Positions 56,167 through 64,000 of a stretch of DNA of 64,000 bases are shown piece after piece. Location of the stretch: positions 124,001-188,000 of the forward strand of contig NZ_NMQZ01000003.1 in NCBI RefSeq assembly GCF_002864685.1, written 5' to 3'. The notes below the pieces were generated by a model that was not told the DNA's origin, ran no database searches, and saw only the letters and a list, made by a program, of their open reading frames with translations. The stretch is from Alloalcanivorax mobilis (GTDB lineage Bacteria; Pseudomonadota; Gammaproteobacteria; Pseudomonadales; Alcanivoracaceae). The translations under genes and the position numbers were made by a program. How positions within the stretch are numbered: position 1 is the stretch's first letter; the number at the start of each line of letters is the position of its first letter.

Positions 56167-57052
56167 GACGCGTGACGTGATCGAGCGTGACGGATTCACT
56201 GCCCCGGACGGGCGGCAAATCGCGCTGTGGCGCTGGCCCGGATCGCGCGAACGCCCCACCCTGCATTGGGCCCATGCGACGGGCTTCCATAGCCAGGTTT
56301 ACCGCTCGCTGCTCGACGAATTGGCTGACGATTGCAACGTGCTGGCCTGGGATATGCGGGGCCACGGGGCCAGCGCCGAGGCGGCCGATATTAAAACATT
56401 CCGCGGTTGGGAAACGTACTACGAAGACCTTGTCGCTTGGCTGGAAAGTCTGGATGAGCCTGTCTGGCTTGCCGGTCATTCGATCGGTGCCACGACCAGT
56501 ATCATGGCCGCGGCCCGACGACCGGACAAGGTGCGGGGCTTGATCCTGGCGGAACCGGTGATCATGGATCCCTGGCAGGGCTGGCGATTGTGGTCGGCCA
56601 AGCTGCTACGCCAGTCACAGCGGTTTTCACTGGCCGCCGGAGCCGCACGTCGCCGCAGGGTGTTTGACTCGCGCGCCGCCGCACTGGAGAACTTTCGTGG
56701 CCGTGGTGGCTTCAGAACCTGGCCGGAAGCATGGCTGGAAAACTACGTTGAGCACGGCCTCGTGGCCCATGATGATCGTTTTCGCTTGGCCTGTACGCCG
56801 GAATGGGAAAGCACCACCTTTGCCCATACCGAACACAACCCCTGGCCCGCCGTCCGACGATTGCGGTGTCCGATGGTCGTACTGGCCGCGGAACGCGCCT
56901 CAACCTTCTCGCCAAGGGCGCGCCGGCGCCTACATGCCTTGCTACCCTCCGCCGAGTTGAACGTTCTGGCTGGAACAACCCATTTTCTGCCCATGGAGCG
57001 ACCGGAAGTGGTGCGGGATGCAGTGCGACAAGCAATGCACGGTGATACCTAG
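56138..57052 (+). CDS. Alpha/beta hydrolase
   Basis: The 304-residue protein has the nucleophile elbow AGHSIGAT (Ser about 116), a HATGFH oxyanion region and a C-terminal His in GTTHFLPMERP. The ATG at 56138, with GGAGAAC before it, overlaps the dehydrogenase gene by 29 bases. It may be a second esterase or thioesterase in the pathway. Confidence 0.85.
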   Translation: MSLAYPNPTETRDVIERDGFTAPDGRQIALWRWPGSRERPTLHWAHATGFHSQVYRSLLDELADDCNVLAWDMRGHGASAEAADIKTFRGWETYYEDLVAWLESLDEPVWLAGHSIGATTSIMAAARRPDKVRGLILAEPVIMDPWQGWRLWSAKLLRQSQRFSLAAGAARRRRVFDSRAAALENFRGRGGFRTWPEAWLENYVEHGLVAHDDRFRLACTPEWESTTFAHTEHNPWPAVRRLRCPMVVLAAERASTFSPRARRRLHALLPSAELNVLAGTTHFLPMERPEVVRDAVRQAMHGDT

Positions 57053-57069
57053 AGGGTAAGGAGAAAAGC

Positions 57070-58251
57070 ATGAAACACACAGCGGTGATCAGCGGCGTCG
57101 GCATGGTGCCGTTCGCGAAACCCGGCGCCAGCGCGCCCTACTACCAGATGGGTGCCGAGGCGGCGCGTCAGGCCCTGGCCGATGCCGGACTGGACTACGC
57201 CAAGGTGGAGCAAGCCTACGTGGGCTATGTCTACGGCGATTCCACCTGCGGCCAGCGAGCGCTCTACCCAATCGGCATGACCGGCATTCCCGTGGTCAAC
57301 GTCAACAACAATTGTTCCACCGGCTCGACCGCCCTGTTCCTGGCGCGCCAGGCGGTGGAGTCCGGCGCCGCCGACTGCGTGATCGCCCTGGGCTTCGAGC
57401 AAATGAAGCCGGGAGCGCTGGGCAGCTACTACAACGACCGGCCGACCCCCTTCGAACCCTTTGACCGGATCTGCGAGGAGCTGGTGGGACAGCCCGAGGT
57501 GCCGCTGGCGATCCGCTATTTTGGCGGCGCGGGCATGGCGCACATGGACAAGTACGGCACCAAGGCGGAGACCTTCGCCAAAATACGCGCCAAGGCGAGC
57601 CGGCATGCCGCGCGCAACCCGGTGGCGCTGTTCCGCAAGGAAGTGACAGTGGAGGAAGTGATGGACTCCCCGGTGTTGATCGGCCCAATGACCCGCCTGA
57701 TGGCCTGCCCGCCGACCTGCGGCGCGGCGGCGGCCATCGTCTGCTCCGAAGCCTTCGCCAGGGCCAACGCTCTCGATCACCGAGTGCGCATCCTGGCGCA
57801 GGCGATGACCACCGACACACCGAGCACGTTCGAGGCGCGCAACATGATGCAACTGGTCGGCTATGACATGACGCGCGCCGCCGCCGATCAGGTTTACGAG
57901 GCCGCTGGCATCGGTCCGGAGGAGCTCGACGCCGTGGAACTGCACGACTGCTTCGCCACCAACGAGCTGCTGACTTATGAAGCACTGCGGCTGGCGCCGG
58001 AAGGTGGCGGCGAGCAGATGGTCGAGGACGGCGACAACACCCACGGTGGGCGCGTGGTTACCAACCCCTCGGGCGGGCTGCTTTCCAAGGGTCATCCATT
58101 GGGCGCCACCGGGTTGGCGCAATGCACCGAGCTGGTCCAACAGCTGCGAGGACAGGCCGCGGACCGCCAGGTCGAAGGTGCGCGCATTGCGCTCCAACAC
58201 AATCTCGGCCTGGGCGGCGCCTGCGTGGTGACGATGTACCAGGCCACCTGA
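57070..58251 (+). CDS. SCP-x-type thiolase (lipid-transfer protein thiolase)
   Basis: The 393-residue protein has the nucleophile Cys82 in NNNCSTGSTALF, VELHDCF and a C-terminal GHPLGATGLAQ, which place it in the SCP-2/SCP-x thiolase group used for branched-chain or steroid-like beta-oxidation. AAGGAG precedes the ATG. It follows the hydrolase by 17 bases and is followed by two MaoC-type hydratases. Confidence 0.9.
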   Translation: MKHTAVISGVGMVPFAKPGASAPYYQMGAEAARQALADAGLDYAKVEQAYVGYVYGDSTCGQRALYPIGMTGIPVVNVNNNCSTGSTALFLARQAVESGAADCVIALGFEQMKPGALGSYYNDRPTPFEPFDRICEELVGQPEVPLAIRYFGGAGMAHMDKYGTKAETFAKIRAKASRHAARNPVALFRKEVTVEEVMDSPVLIGPMTRLMACPPTCGAAAAIVCSEAFARANALDHRVRILAQAMTTDTPSTFEARNMMQLVGYDMTRAAADQVYEAAGIGPEELDAVELHDCFATNELLTYEALRLAPEGGGEQMVEDGDNTHGGRVVTNPSGGLLSKGHPLGATGLAQCTELVQQLRGQAADRQVEGARIALQHNLGLGGACVVTMYQAT

Positions 58252-58263
58252 AGAGGACGAACT

Positions 58264-58722
58264 ATGATCGACACTAAACACATCGGGCTGCGCCTGCCGA
58301 CCGTCAGCTTCGAGGTCGAGAAGGGGCGGTTACGTTTTTTCGCCAAAGCCACCGGCGAAACGCGGCCCGAGTACCTCGACGAGTCTGCGGCCCGGGCAGC
58401 CGGCTACCGCAGCCTGCCGGCACCACCAACCTTTCTGATGGGCGCCGACCTCGATGCCGGCACCATGACCACGTTGCTCGAAACGCTGAACGTGCCGATC
58501 GGACGCATCCTGCACGGCGAGCAAAGCTTCACCTATCACGCGCCGGTATGTGCCGGCGACGTGCTCAGCGTCGAGTCAAAGATTAGCGACATCTACGGCA
58601 AGAAGAGCGGTGCGCTCGAATTCATCGTCAAGGATTCGCTGATCAAGGACGCGACTGGCGAGACCGTGCTCGAGGCACGCAGCGTGATCGTCGTCCGCAA
58701 CCCGCAGGAGAACGCAGCATGA
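58264..58722 (+). CDS. MaoC-like dehydratase, N-terminal hotdog domain (FAS1-like)
   Basis: The 152-residue hotdog protein resembles the N-terminal MaoC_dehydrat_N type (HadA-like). It lacks a clear catalytic Asp-x4-His motif, so it is likely the structural half of a heterodimer with the next protein. The stop overlaps the next ATG by four bases. Confidence 0.82.
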   Translation: MIDTKHIGLRLPTVSFEVEKGRLRFFAKATGETRPEYLDESAARAAGYRSLPAPPTFLMGADLDAGTMTTLLETLNVPIGRILHGEQSFTYHAPVCAGDVLSVESKISDIYGKKSGALEFIVKDSLIKDATGETVLEARSVIVVRNPQENAA

Positions 58723-59138
58723 ACGCCCCCACTCGTGACCAGGTCAAGGTCGGCGAAGCACTTCCGCCACTCGAGCTTCCGCCCATCACGCGCGCGACGC
58801 TGGCACTGTTCGCCGGCGCCTCGGGTGACCACAACCCGATCCACATTGACATCGACTTTGCCAAGGCCTCTGGCATGCCGGACGTGTTCGCGCACGGCAT
58901 GCTGCCGATGGCCTATTTGGGCCGCTTTCTGACCCAGTGGGCACCGCAGACCCGGCTGCGCCGGTTCTCGGTCCGCTTCGCCGCCATCACGCCAGTCGGC
59001 GCACGGCTGAGTTGCACCGGCAAGATCGTTGAAATCACCGAGGACGGCCACGAAACACTGGCCCGGCTCGAGATCGGCGTGGTCGATAAACAGGGGGAAG
59101 TCAAGCTCGCCGGCGACGCCCTGGTGGCGCTGGCCTGA
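58719..59138 (+). CDS. MaoC-like enoyl-CoA hydratase, catalytic half
   Basis: The 139-residue hotdog protein has the hydratase 2 motif SGDHNPIHIDIDFAKASG (about 36-53), with the catalytic Asp and His, followed by VFAHGMLPM. It would hydrate a 2-enoyl-CoA with its partner at 58264, as in HadAB or ChsH1H2-type pairs. Confidence 0.88.
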   Translation: MNAPTRDQVKVGEALPPLELPPITRATLALFAGASGDHNPIHIDIDFAKASGMPDVFAHGMLPMAYLGRFLTQWAPQTRLRRFSVRFAAITPVGARLSCTGKIVEITEDGHETLARLEIGVVDKQGEVKLAGDALVALA

Positions 59139-59176
59139 AACACGTCCTTTCCATCACCAACAAAGCAGGACTGCGT

Positions 59177-60001
59177 ATGAAACTTCAAGATAAAGTGGCC
59201 ATCGTCAGCGGCTCAGGGCGCGGGATAGGCCGGGAAATCGCCCTCAAACTCGCCGCCGAAGGCGCCAGCGTGGTAGTCAACGATCTTGATGCCGCCCCAG
59301 CGGAGGAAACGGTCGCGGCGATCAAGGACGCCGGCGGCAGGGCCGTGACCTGCATCGGCAGCGTGACACAGGAGGATTTTGCCGAACGCTTTGTGAACAC
59401 GGCAATCGAACAGCTGGGCGGTCTGGACATCATCGTCAACAACGCCGGCTACACCTGGGACAACGTGATTCAGAAAATGAGCGATGAGCAGTGGCAGGCG
59501 ATCATGGACGTGCACGCCACGGCGCCCTTTCGCATTCTGCGCGCGGCCTCCGAATACTTCCGCGTGCAGGCCAAGAAAGAAGCCGCCGAAGGGCGCGAGG
59601 TATTCCGTAAGGTGGTCAACATCGCCTCGATCGCCGGCACCGGCGGCAACGCCGGACAGGCCAACTATTCGGCCGCCAAGGCGGCGGTGATCGGCCTGAC
59701 CAAGGCGATGTCCAAGGAATGGGGCCGGCTCAAGGTGAACGTCAACTGCGTGGCCTTCGGACTGATCAAAACGCGCCTCACAGAGGCGGAGGCTGGCTCC
59801 GATGCGAGCATCGACGTGGAAGGCCGCAAGATCAAGGTCGGCGTCAACCCCGATCTGCTCAAGACCATGGAGGCCATGGTGCCGCTCGGTCGCGCCGGCA
59901 CGCCGGCCGAGGCCGCCGGGGCCGTCTATCTGTTTTGCACTCCGGAGTCGAACTACATCAGCGGTCAGACGCTGCTCTGTGGCGGCGGGTTCTCAATGTG
60001 A
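59177..60001 (+). CDS. SDR-family 3-hydroxyacyl-CoA dehydrogenase (FabG-like)
   Basis: The 274-residue SDR has SGSGRGIGREIA (about 11-22), NNAGYTWDN, and the Ser-Tyr-Lys set in NIASIAGTGG and YSAAKAAV. After the MaoC pair it is the expected next step, oxidising the 3-hydroxyacyl-CoA. It ends 4 bases before the broken dehydrogenase. Confidence 0.88.
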   Translation: MKLQDKVAIVSGSGRGIGREIALKLAAEGASVVVNDLDAAPAEETVAAIKDAGGRAVTCIGSVTQEDFAERFVNTAIEQLGGLDIIVNNAGYTWDNVIQKMSDEQWQAIMDVHATAPFRILRAASEYFRVQAKKEAAEGREVFRKVVNIASIAGTGGNAGQANYSAAKAAVIGLTKAMSKEWGRLKVNVNCVAFGLIKTRLTEAEAGSDASIDVEGRKIKVGVNPDLLKTMEAMVPLGRAGTPAEAAGAVYLFCTPESNYISGQTLLCGGGFSM

Positions 60002-60005
60002 GGCC

Positions 60006-60579
<574 letters not shown>

Positions 60580-60669
60580 ATGCGATTCACGTCGCCGGAC
60601 TTCCATCAGCCGGATGGCGATATCGCCCAGTCCCCGGGGGTGCCGCCGCCGAGCATTTCCAACAGCCCG

Positions 60670-62454
60670 CTAACCGTGCCGGGCGACACCTTCCCAGTAT
60701 TTCTCCTCAAGCTGCTTCTTCGGCAGCTTGCCGGCCAGGTTGCGGGGCAGCTCGCCAAAGTCCACGATCTTCGGCAGCTTGAATCCGTACAATCCCTCCT
60801 TTTTGCAGTGCTCGATGATCTCCTCGCGGGTGGCCTGCTGGTGCTCCTTGAGCTCAATTACCGCCGCCGGCACCTCGCCCAGGTCCTTGTCCGGCGCCCG
60901 CACCACGGCAACGTCAAGAACCGCCGGATGCTGCTTGATAACCGTCTCGATCTCATTGGGAAAAAGATTCACCCCGCCGGAGATGATCATTTCCTTGATC
61001 CGCGAAGTCAGGTACAGAAAACCATCCTCGTCCACGTAACCAATCAGACCATCGTCGTACCAGAGCTTGCCCTCGACCTCGATGTAATTCTCCTTCATCT
61101 TCTCTTCGCTGAGGCCGACATAGTTCAGCGCAAGGGCCATCGGAGAGCGCACGAGCACCTTCCCTTCCTTGCCGGGTGGGGTCCAGGTGCCGGTCTCCTC
61201 GTCATAGATCCGGCATTCCGCCGCCCGCAGCTTGCCCACGCTGTCGTAGCGCTTCGGGTTCTCCTGGTAGTCCTCGCTGGCGAGAACGCTGATCAGGCCG
61301 CTCTCCGAAGCGCCGTAGTATTCATGGAAGACATCATCCGACGCTCCCTGGTGGCGGAACAGCGCGTTGATCTCGCGCTTGACCTTGGGCGGACAAGGCG
61401 CCGCCGCGCAAATGATTACCCGCATGCTGGAAAGGTCGTATTGGGACTTCAGAGCCTCGGGCAGTGCCAGGATGCGCTCGAGCATGGTCGGGGCGACGAA
61501 GGTCCAGTTGATACGCTCGTCCTGAATAAGTTTAAGCATGAGCTCGGGATCGAACTTGCTCATGGGCACCGCGGTGCCGCCGAGAAAGAACGGCAACACC
61601 GCGATCTGTACCCCGGCATGATACAGCGGCCCCGGAATCAGCGTGCGGATGTTGTTGCTGATCGGATCCCGGATTTTGCCGATCTTGTAGAAATGAAAGG
61701 CCGATATCTGCATCAACCCCAACCGGGTCACCTCCTCCTTGGAGGCGCCCCGCCGCGCCTCGGCCGAATCCGATGTCAGCCGGTCCCGGTCGATGTTGAT
61801 GTATTTCGGCGTCCCTGTGGTACCGCCGCTGTAGGTCTTTGGGGCCATGCCCAGCTTGCCGCTTGGGAGTATGGACCGGCTGTCCCGGATCAGTGACTCG
61901 TAGGCGATCATACCCTCGGGCAACTCGTCAGCATCAACCACGATGAAGTGTTCGACGGTGGTCAACTGATCACGAACCGACTGTACCGCTTCCACAAAGG
62001 CGCCCCCCAATACCAGAGCCTTTGGCGAGGCCTTGTTGATACATTCCGCCAACTCCTTGGGCTGGAGATGCCAATTGAGCATCGGCATGGGATTGTCCCT
62101 GAGCGTACAAGCCAGCATCAATTCGAACCATGGCGCGCCGTTGTGCATCACCTCGGCCACCGCCTCGCCTTCGCCGATACCCAGCCGGTGCAGGCCATTG
62201 GTCAGGCGGAGAACTCGATCCCTGAATTGACCGAAGGTGACCCGACGATCACCGTCGACAATCGCCTCACGATCTCCCCAATGCTCCCATAGAGCAAGCA
62301 GGAATTGCCGCGGAAGCTCCTGTCGCTTAAGCCGGCTACGCCACGCGGCCCGGACGCCACCAATCGCCAACGCGCCCCAACCAAACTGGCCCAAAATCTC
62401 CCTGAGGGCCGCACGGGCTTCGGGCATTGCTTTCAGCTGGGCTATAGCGGACAT
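60670..62454 (-). CDS. AMP-dependent acyl/aryl-CoA ligase
   Basis: The 594-residue adenylate-forming enzyme has the P-loop YSGGTTGTPK, the YYGASESG adenine motif, LVRSPMAL and the C-terminal hinge DDGLIGYVDEDGFLYLTSR with the catalytic Lys in KLPKKQLEEKYW. It activates a carboxylic acid as the CoA thioester for the neighbouring beta-oxidation genes. AGGAGATC precedes the ATG at 62454. Upstream lie a CYP153 relic and an AraC-type operator, so it may be alkane-induced. Convergent with the broken dehydrogenase. Confidence 0.9.
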   Translation of the reverse strand: MSAIAQLKAMPEARAALREILGQFGWGALAIGGVRAAWRSRLKRQELPRQFLLALWEHWGDREAIVDGDRRVTFGQFRDRVLRLTNGLHRLGIGEGEAVAEVMHNGAPWFELMLACTLRDNPMPMLNWHLQPKELAECINKASPKALVLGGAFVEAVQSVRDQLTTVEHFIVVDADELPEGMIAYESLIRDSRSILPSGKLGMAPKTYSGGTTGTPKYINIDRDRLTSDSAEARRGASKEEVTRLGLMQISAFHFYKIGKIRDPISNNIRTLIPGPLYHAGVQIAVLPFFLGGTAVPMSKFDPELMLKLIQDERINWTFVAPTMLERILALPEALKSQYDLSSMRVIICAAAPCPPKVKREINALFRHQGASDDVFHEYYGASESGLISVLASEDYQENPKRYDSVGKLRAAECRIYDEETGTWTPPGKEGKVLVRSPMALALNYVGLSEEKMKENYIEVEGKLWYDDGLIGYVDEDGFLYLTSRIKEMIISGGVNLFPNEIETVIKQHPAVLDVAVVRAPDKDLGEVPAAVIELKEHQQATREEIIEHCKKEGLYGFKLPKIVDFGELPRNLAGKLPKKQLEEKYWEGVARHG

Positions 62455-62509
62455 TTCGAAGATCTCCTGACTGGTGTTATGTTGTTATGGCAGGCGCGAG
62501 ACGGGGTTG

Positions 62510-62680
62510 GTAACCCGCCCGTTTCCGTGGTTTCCACCGAACCGGACGCGCGCGAAGCTGGACCGCAACCCGTTCAAACTCGTCGACGATTTCGGTGTTG
62601 TCGAAACGCTTAAAAGTTCCTCCCACAGGATGCGCGGTTGCAATTAGGCCAGCCGGCTGTCTATGCAACGGTGGAAGTTT
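62510..62680 (-). pseudogene. Relic of a CYP153 C-terminus
   Basis: On the minus strand the DNA from about 62680 to 62570 aligns with 46035-45935 in the CYP153 gene: the haem region becomes HRCIDSRLA, then an in-frame TAA replaces the following Glu codon, then LQPRILWEELL. One base is missing near 62610, and the frame shifts to FKRFDNTEIVDEFERV (intact copy LKRFDNIEVVGEPERV). So one stop and one frameshift are visible. The rest of the P450 is gone. Confidence 0.8.
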
Positions 62681-62730
62681 CAGCAGCACCATCTGTTCCC
62701 AACCATGGTTGCGTGACAGCAGCCTAGCGA

Positions 62731-62766
62731 GGTCATTTTTTGACAATACGGGGTCATTTGGAGACA
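62731..62766. promoter_or_regulatory. AraC-type direct-repeat operator, copy B
   Basis: GGTCATTTTTTGACA (62731-62745) and GGTCATTTGGAGACA (62752-62766) repeat at the same 21-base period as copy A at 47674-47710, with the same orientation relative to the minus-strand genes. It lies just upstream of the CYP153 relic and 277 bases upstream of the CoA ligase start, and downstream of the second ligase gene. Apart from this and the relic, no gene is seen between 62455 and 62794. Confidence 0.65.
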
Positions 62767-62794
62767 CCCTATGAGAGGCATGACGGCGAACCGG

Positions 62795-64000
62795 CTACAG
62801 GGCTCGCAATTCCTTCTTCAGAATCTTGCCCACCGGATTGCGGGGAATGGCGTTGATCAGTTTCATCTTTTCCGGCAGCTTGTAGACACTCATGCCCTGC
62901 TCCCTCAAGTAGTCGTTGATTTCCTCCAGGGTCGGCGGGTTATCCTCGTCAACAGGCACCACGCAGATACAGATCCGCTCGCCCATGATCTCGTCCGGTT
63001 GGGGTATGACCGCGACGTCCCGTACCTTGCCGAAGCCCAGCACCGCGTTCTCCACCTCCACACTGGAGATATTGTAACCACCCCGAATCACGATGTCCTT
63101 CTTGCGGTCATAGAACCCTAGGTGCCTGTCATCCCGCACGATGAAAAGGTCGCCGGTGCGGAAAAAGCCGTCATAAGTGAACGAAGCCGCGGTAATATCC
63201 GGGCGCTGAAAGTAGCCCGCGAACACACCCGGGCTGCGATAGCAAAGCTCGCCGATGCCACCTGGTTCGGTTATCTCCTCATCCTCATCGCCGAGAATTT
63301 TCAGCTCGACCCCGCTGACGCCGGAAGGCCATTGGACTCCTGCCTCGCCCCACCAGGGCAGGTGATCCACCCGCATCTCCAGGTCCGGCACATCGGCCGG
63401 GCCGGCTACCAGACTGGTGCCCTCGTTCTGGCCCCAGATGTTGACGATCTCGATGCCCCAGCGGCGCTTGAACTCCTGCATCGACCAGGCCGAGGGGGGC
63501 GCCGAACCAGTGGTGATGGTCCTCACGCTGGAGAGATCCAGCTGGTCCACGTTGGGCAGCTTGACAATCATGTTCAGCATTGCCGGTACCAGAATCGTGT
63601 ACTCGATGTGCTCCTCGGTCAGCTGGCGCAACAGGATTTCCGGCGTAATCGGATGATGCAGCACCAGGGTGCCCCCCGCCGCCAGCCAGGGGAGGTAGTT
63701 CACCCCTACCGCCGTCATGTTCACCAGCGGTGCCACACACAGGATACGGTCACCCTCGCGCAGGCCACAGGTGGTGAACACCAGGTTGGTCATGTACTCC
63801 CAGTTGTTGTGGCTCATGGGGCAGCCCTTGGGGTTTGACTCAGTGCCCGAAGTCCAGCACAGGGTGAAGATGTCATTGGCATCCACCGGCACCTCCGGGA
63901 CCCGGCCCGGATCTCCATGGGCGATATCGGTCAGCGCCGCCAGACCAATGTAGTGCTCGAAGCCCAGCTCCTGCCCCAGGGCCCGGTAATCAAAGCCGTG
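62795..64000 (-). CDS. AMP-dependent CoA ligase (N-terminus beyond window edge)
   Basis: The minus-strand frame is open from base 64000 to the stop at 62795, 401 codons, and lacks the N-terminal part. It shows the P-loop LCWTSGTESNPKG, IWGQNEGT, the hinge GFFRTGDLFIVRDDRHLGFYDRKKD and the C-terminal catalytic Lys in NPVGKILKKELRAL. It is a second adenylate-forming ligase, distinct from the one at 60670, and is in the same direction. Its acid substrate is not clear. Confidence 0.9.
   Translation of the reverse strand, partial: HGFDYRALGQELGFEHYIGLAALTDIAHGDPGRVPEVPVDANDIFTLCWTSGTESNPKGCPMSHNNWEYMTNLVFTTCGLREGDRILCVAPLVNMTAVGVNYLPWLAAGGTLVLHHPITPEILLRQLTEEHIEYTILVPAMLNMIVKLPNVDQLDLSSVRTITTGSAPPSAWSMQEFKRRWGIEIVNIWGQNEGTSLVAGPADVPDLEMRVDHLPWWGEAGVQWPSGVSGVELKILGDEDEEITEPGGIGELCYRSPGVFAGYFQRPDITAASFTYDGFFRTGDLFIVRDDRHLGFYDRKKDIVIRGGYNISSVEVENAVLGFGKVRDVAVIPQPDEIMGERICICVVPVDEDNPPTLEEINDYLREQGMSVYKLPEKMKLINAIPRNPVGKILKKELRAL

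Noticed and set aside
62477-62767. A 96-codon minus-strand frame between the two CoA ligases as a real gene
   Set aside because: Its middle part aligns in DNA with the CYP153 C-terminus in a shifted frame, so it is part of a decayed relic.

Overview
The window looks like chromosome of a GC-rich, hydrocarbon- and aromatic-degrading gammaproteobacterium of the Alcanivorax type. This is inferred from three things: the Pseudomonas-like housekeeping order queA-tgt-yajC-secD-secF with suhB and trmJ-cysE nearby, a complete CYP153 alkane hydroxylase operon (ferredoxin, P450, GMC alcohol dehydrogenase, ferredoxin reductase, AraC regulator), and general gene content. No rRNA, tRNA, CRISPR array, transposase or integrase gene was seen.

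Region 1 (1-20.4 kb) is one large aromatic-acid catabolic cluster. A MarR regulator, cut by the left edge, diverges from a dmp-type lower meta-cleavage operon (dmpC, E, F, G, H, I, D). This is followed by both subunits of a Rieske ring-hydroxylating oxygenase, a TAXI solute receptor, an OprP-like porin, a fused TRAP permease, an extradiol dioxygenase, a cis-diol dehydrogenase, an EamA exporter, a Rieske ferredoxin, an ACMSD-like amidohydrolase (probable decarboxylase), a 2Fe-2S/FAD reductase, a CoA-type NUDIX hydrolase and an IclR regulator. The set makes a complete predicted route: uptake through porin and TRAP, dihydroxylation of a benzoate-type acid, rearomatisation, extradiol cleavage, decarboxylation of the carboxy-muconate product, then hydrolytic (DmpD) or oxidative (DmpC/I/H) processing to pyruvate and acetyl-CoA. 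p-Cumate-like or 2,3-dihydroxybenzoate-like substrates fit best.

Region 2 (20.4-27.6 kb) holds a CMD-family protein divergent from an HxlR regulator with two matching operators, an EamA transporter, an extensin-like protein, a BASS-family transporter, a gene-poor 0.6 kb palindrome-rich island, a small membrane protein, cysE, trmJ and divergent suhB. Region 3 (27.8-35.5 kb) is a co-directional metabolic block (SSADH, isopropylmalate/tartrate dehydrogenase-like, class III aminotransferase, D-2-hydroxyacid dehydrogenase, amidase, class I aminotransferase). It lies between suhB and secF, which are close neighbours in Pseudomonas. Region 4 (35.7-41.7 kb) is secF-secD-yajC-tgt-queA-RDD on the minus strand.

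Region 5 (42-64 kb) is a hydrocarbon region. The CYP153 operon diverges from its AraC regulator. A plus-strand operon follows, with a PF10118-type metal-dependent hydrolase, SDR, HSL-type esterase, Baeyer-Villiger-type monooxygenase, two thiolase-like proteins, acyl-CoA dehydrogenase, alpha/beta hydrolase, two MaoC hydratases and an SDR. It ends in an acyl-CoA dehydrogenase broken by internal deletions. Two CoA ligases on the minus strand close the window. Between them lie a decayed CYP153 C-terminus and a second copy of the AraC-type operator.

The most unusual signals are: (a) four intergenic hairpins built from tandem heptamers, each locus using a different 7-base word; (b) the duplicated 21-bp-period operator with a CYP153 relic, which suggests a CoA ligase has come under alkane control; (c) nested palindromes at 24.2-24.7 kb; and (d) five in-frame ATGs at 15-base intervals before dmpE.
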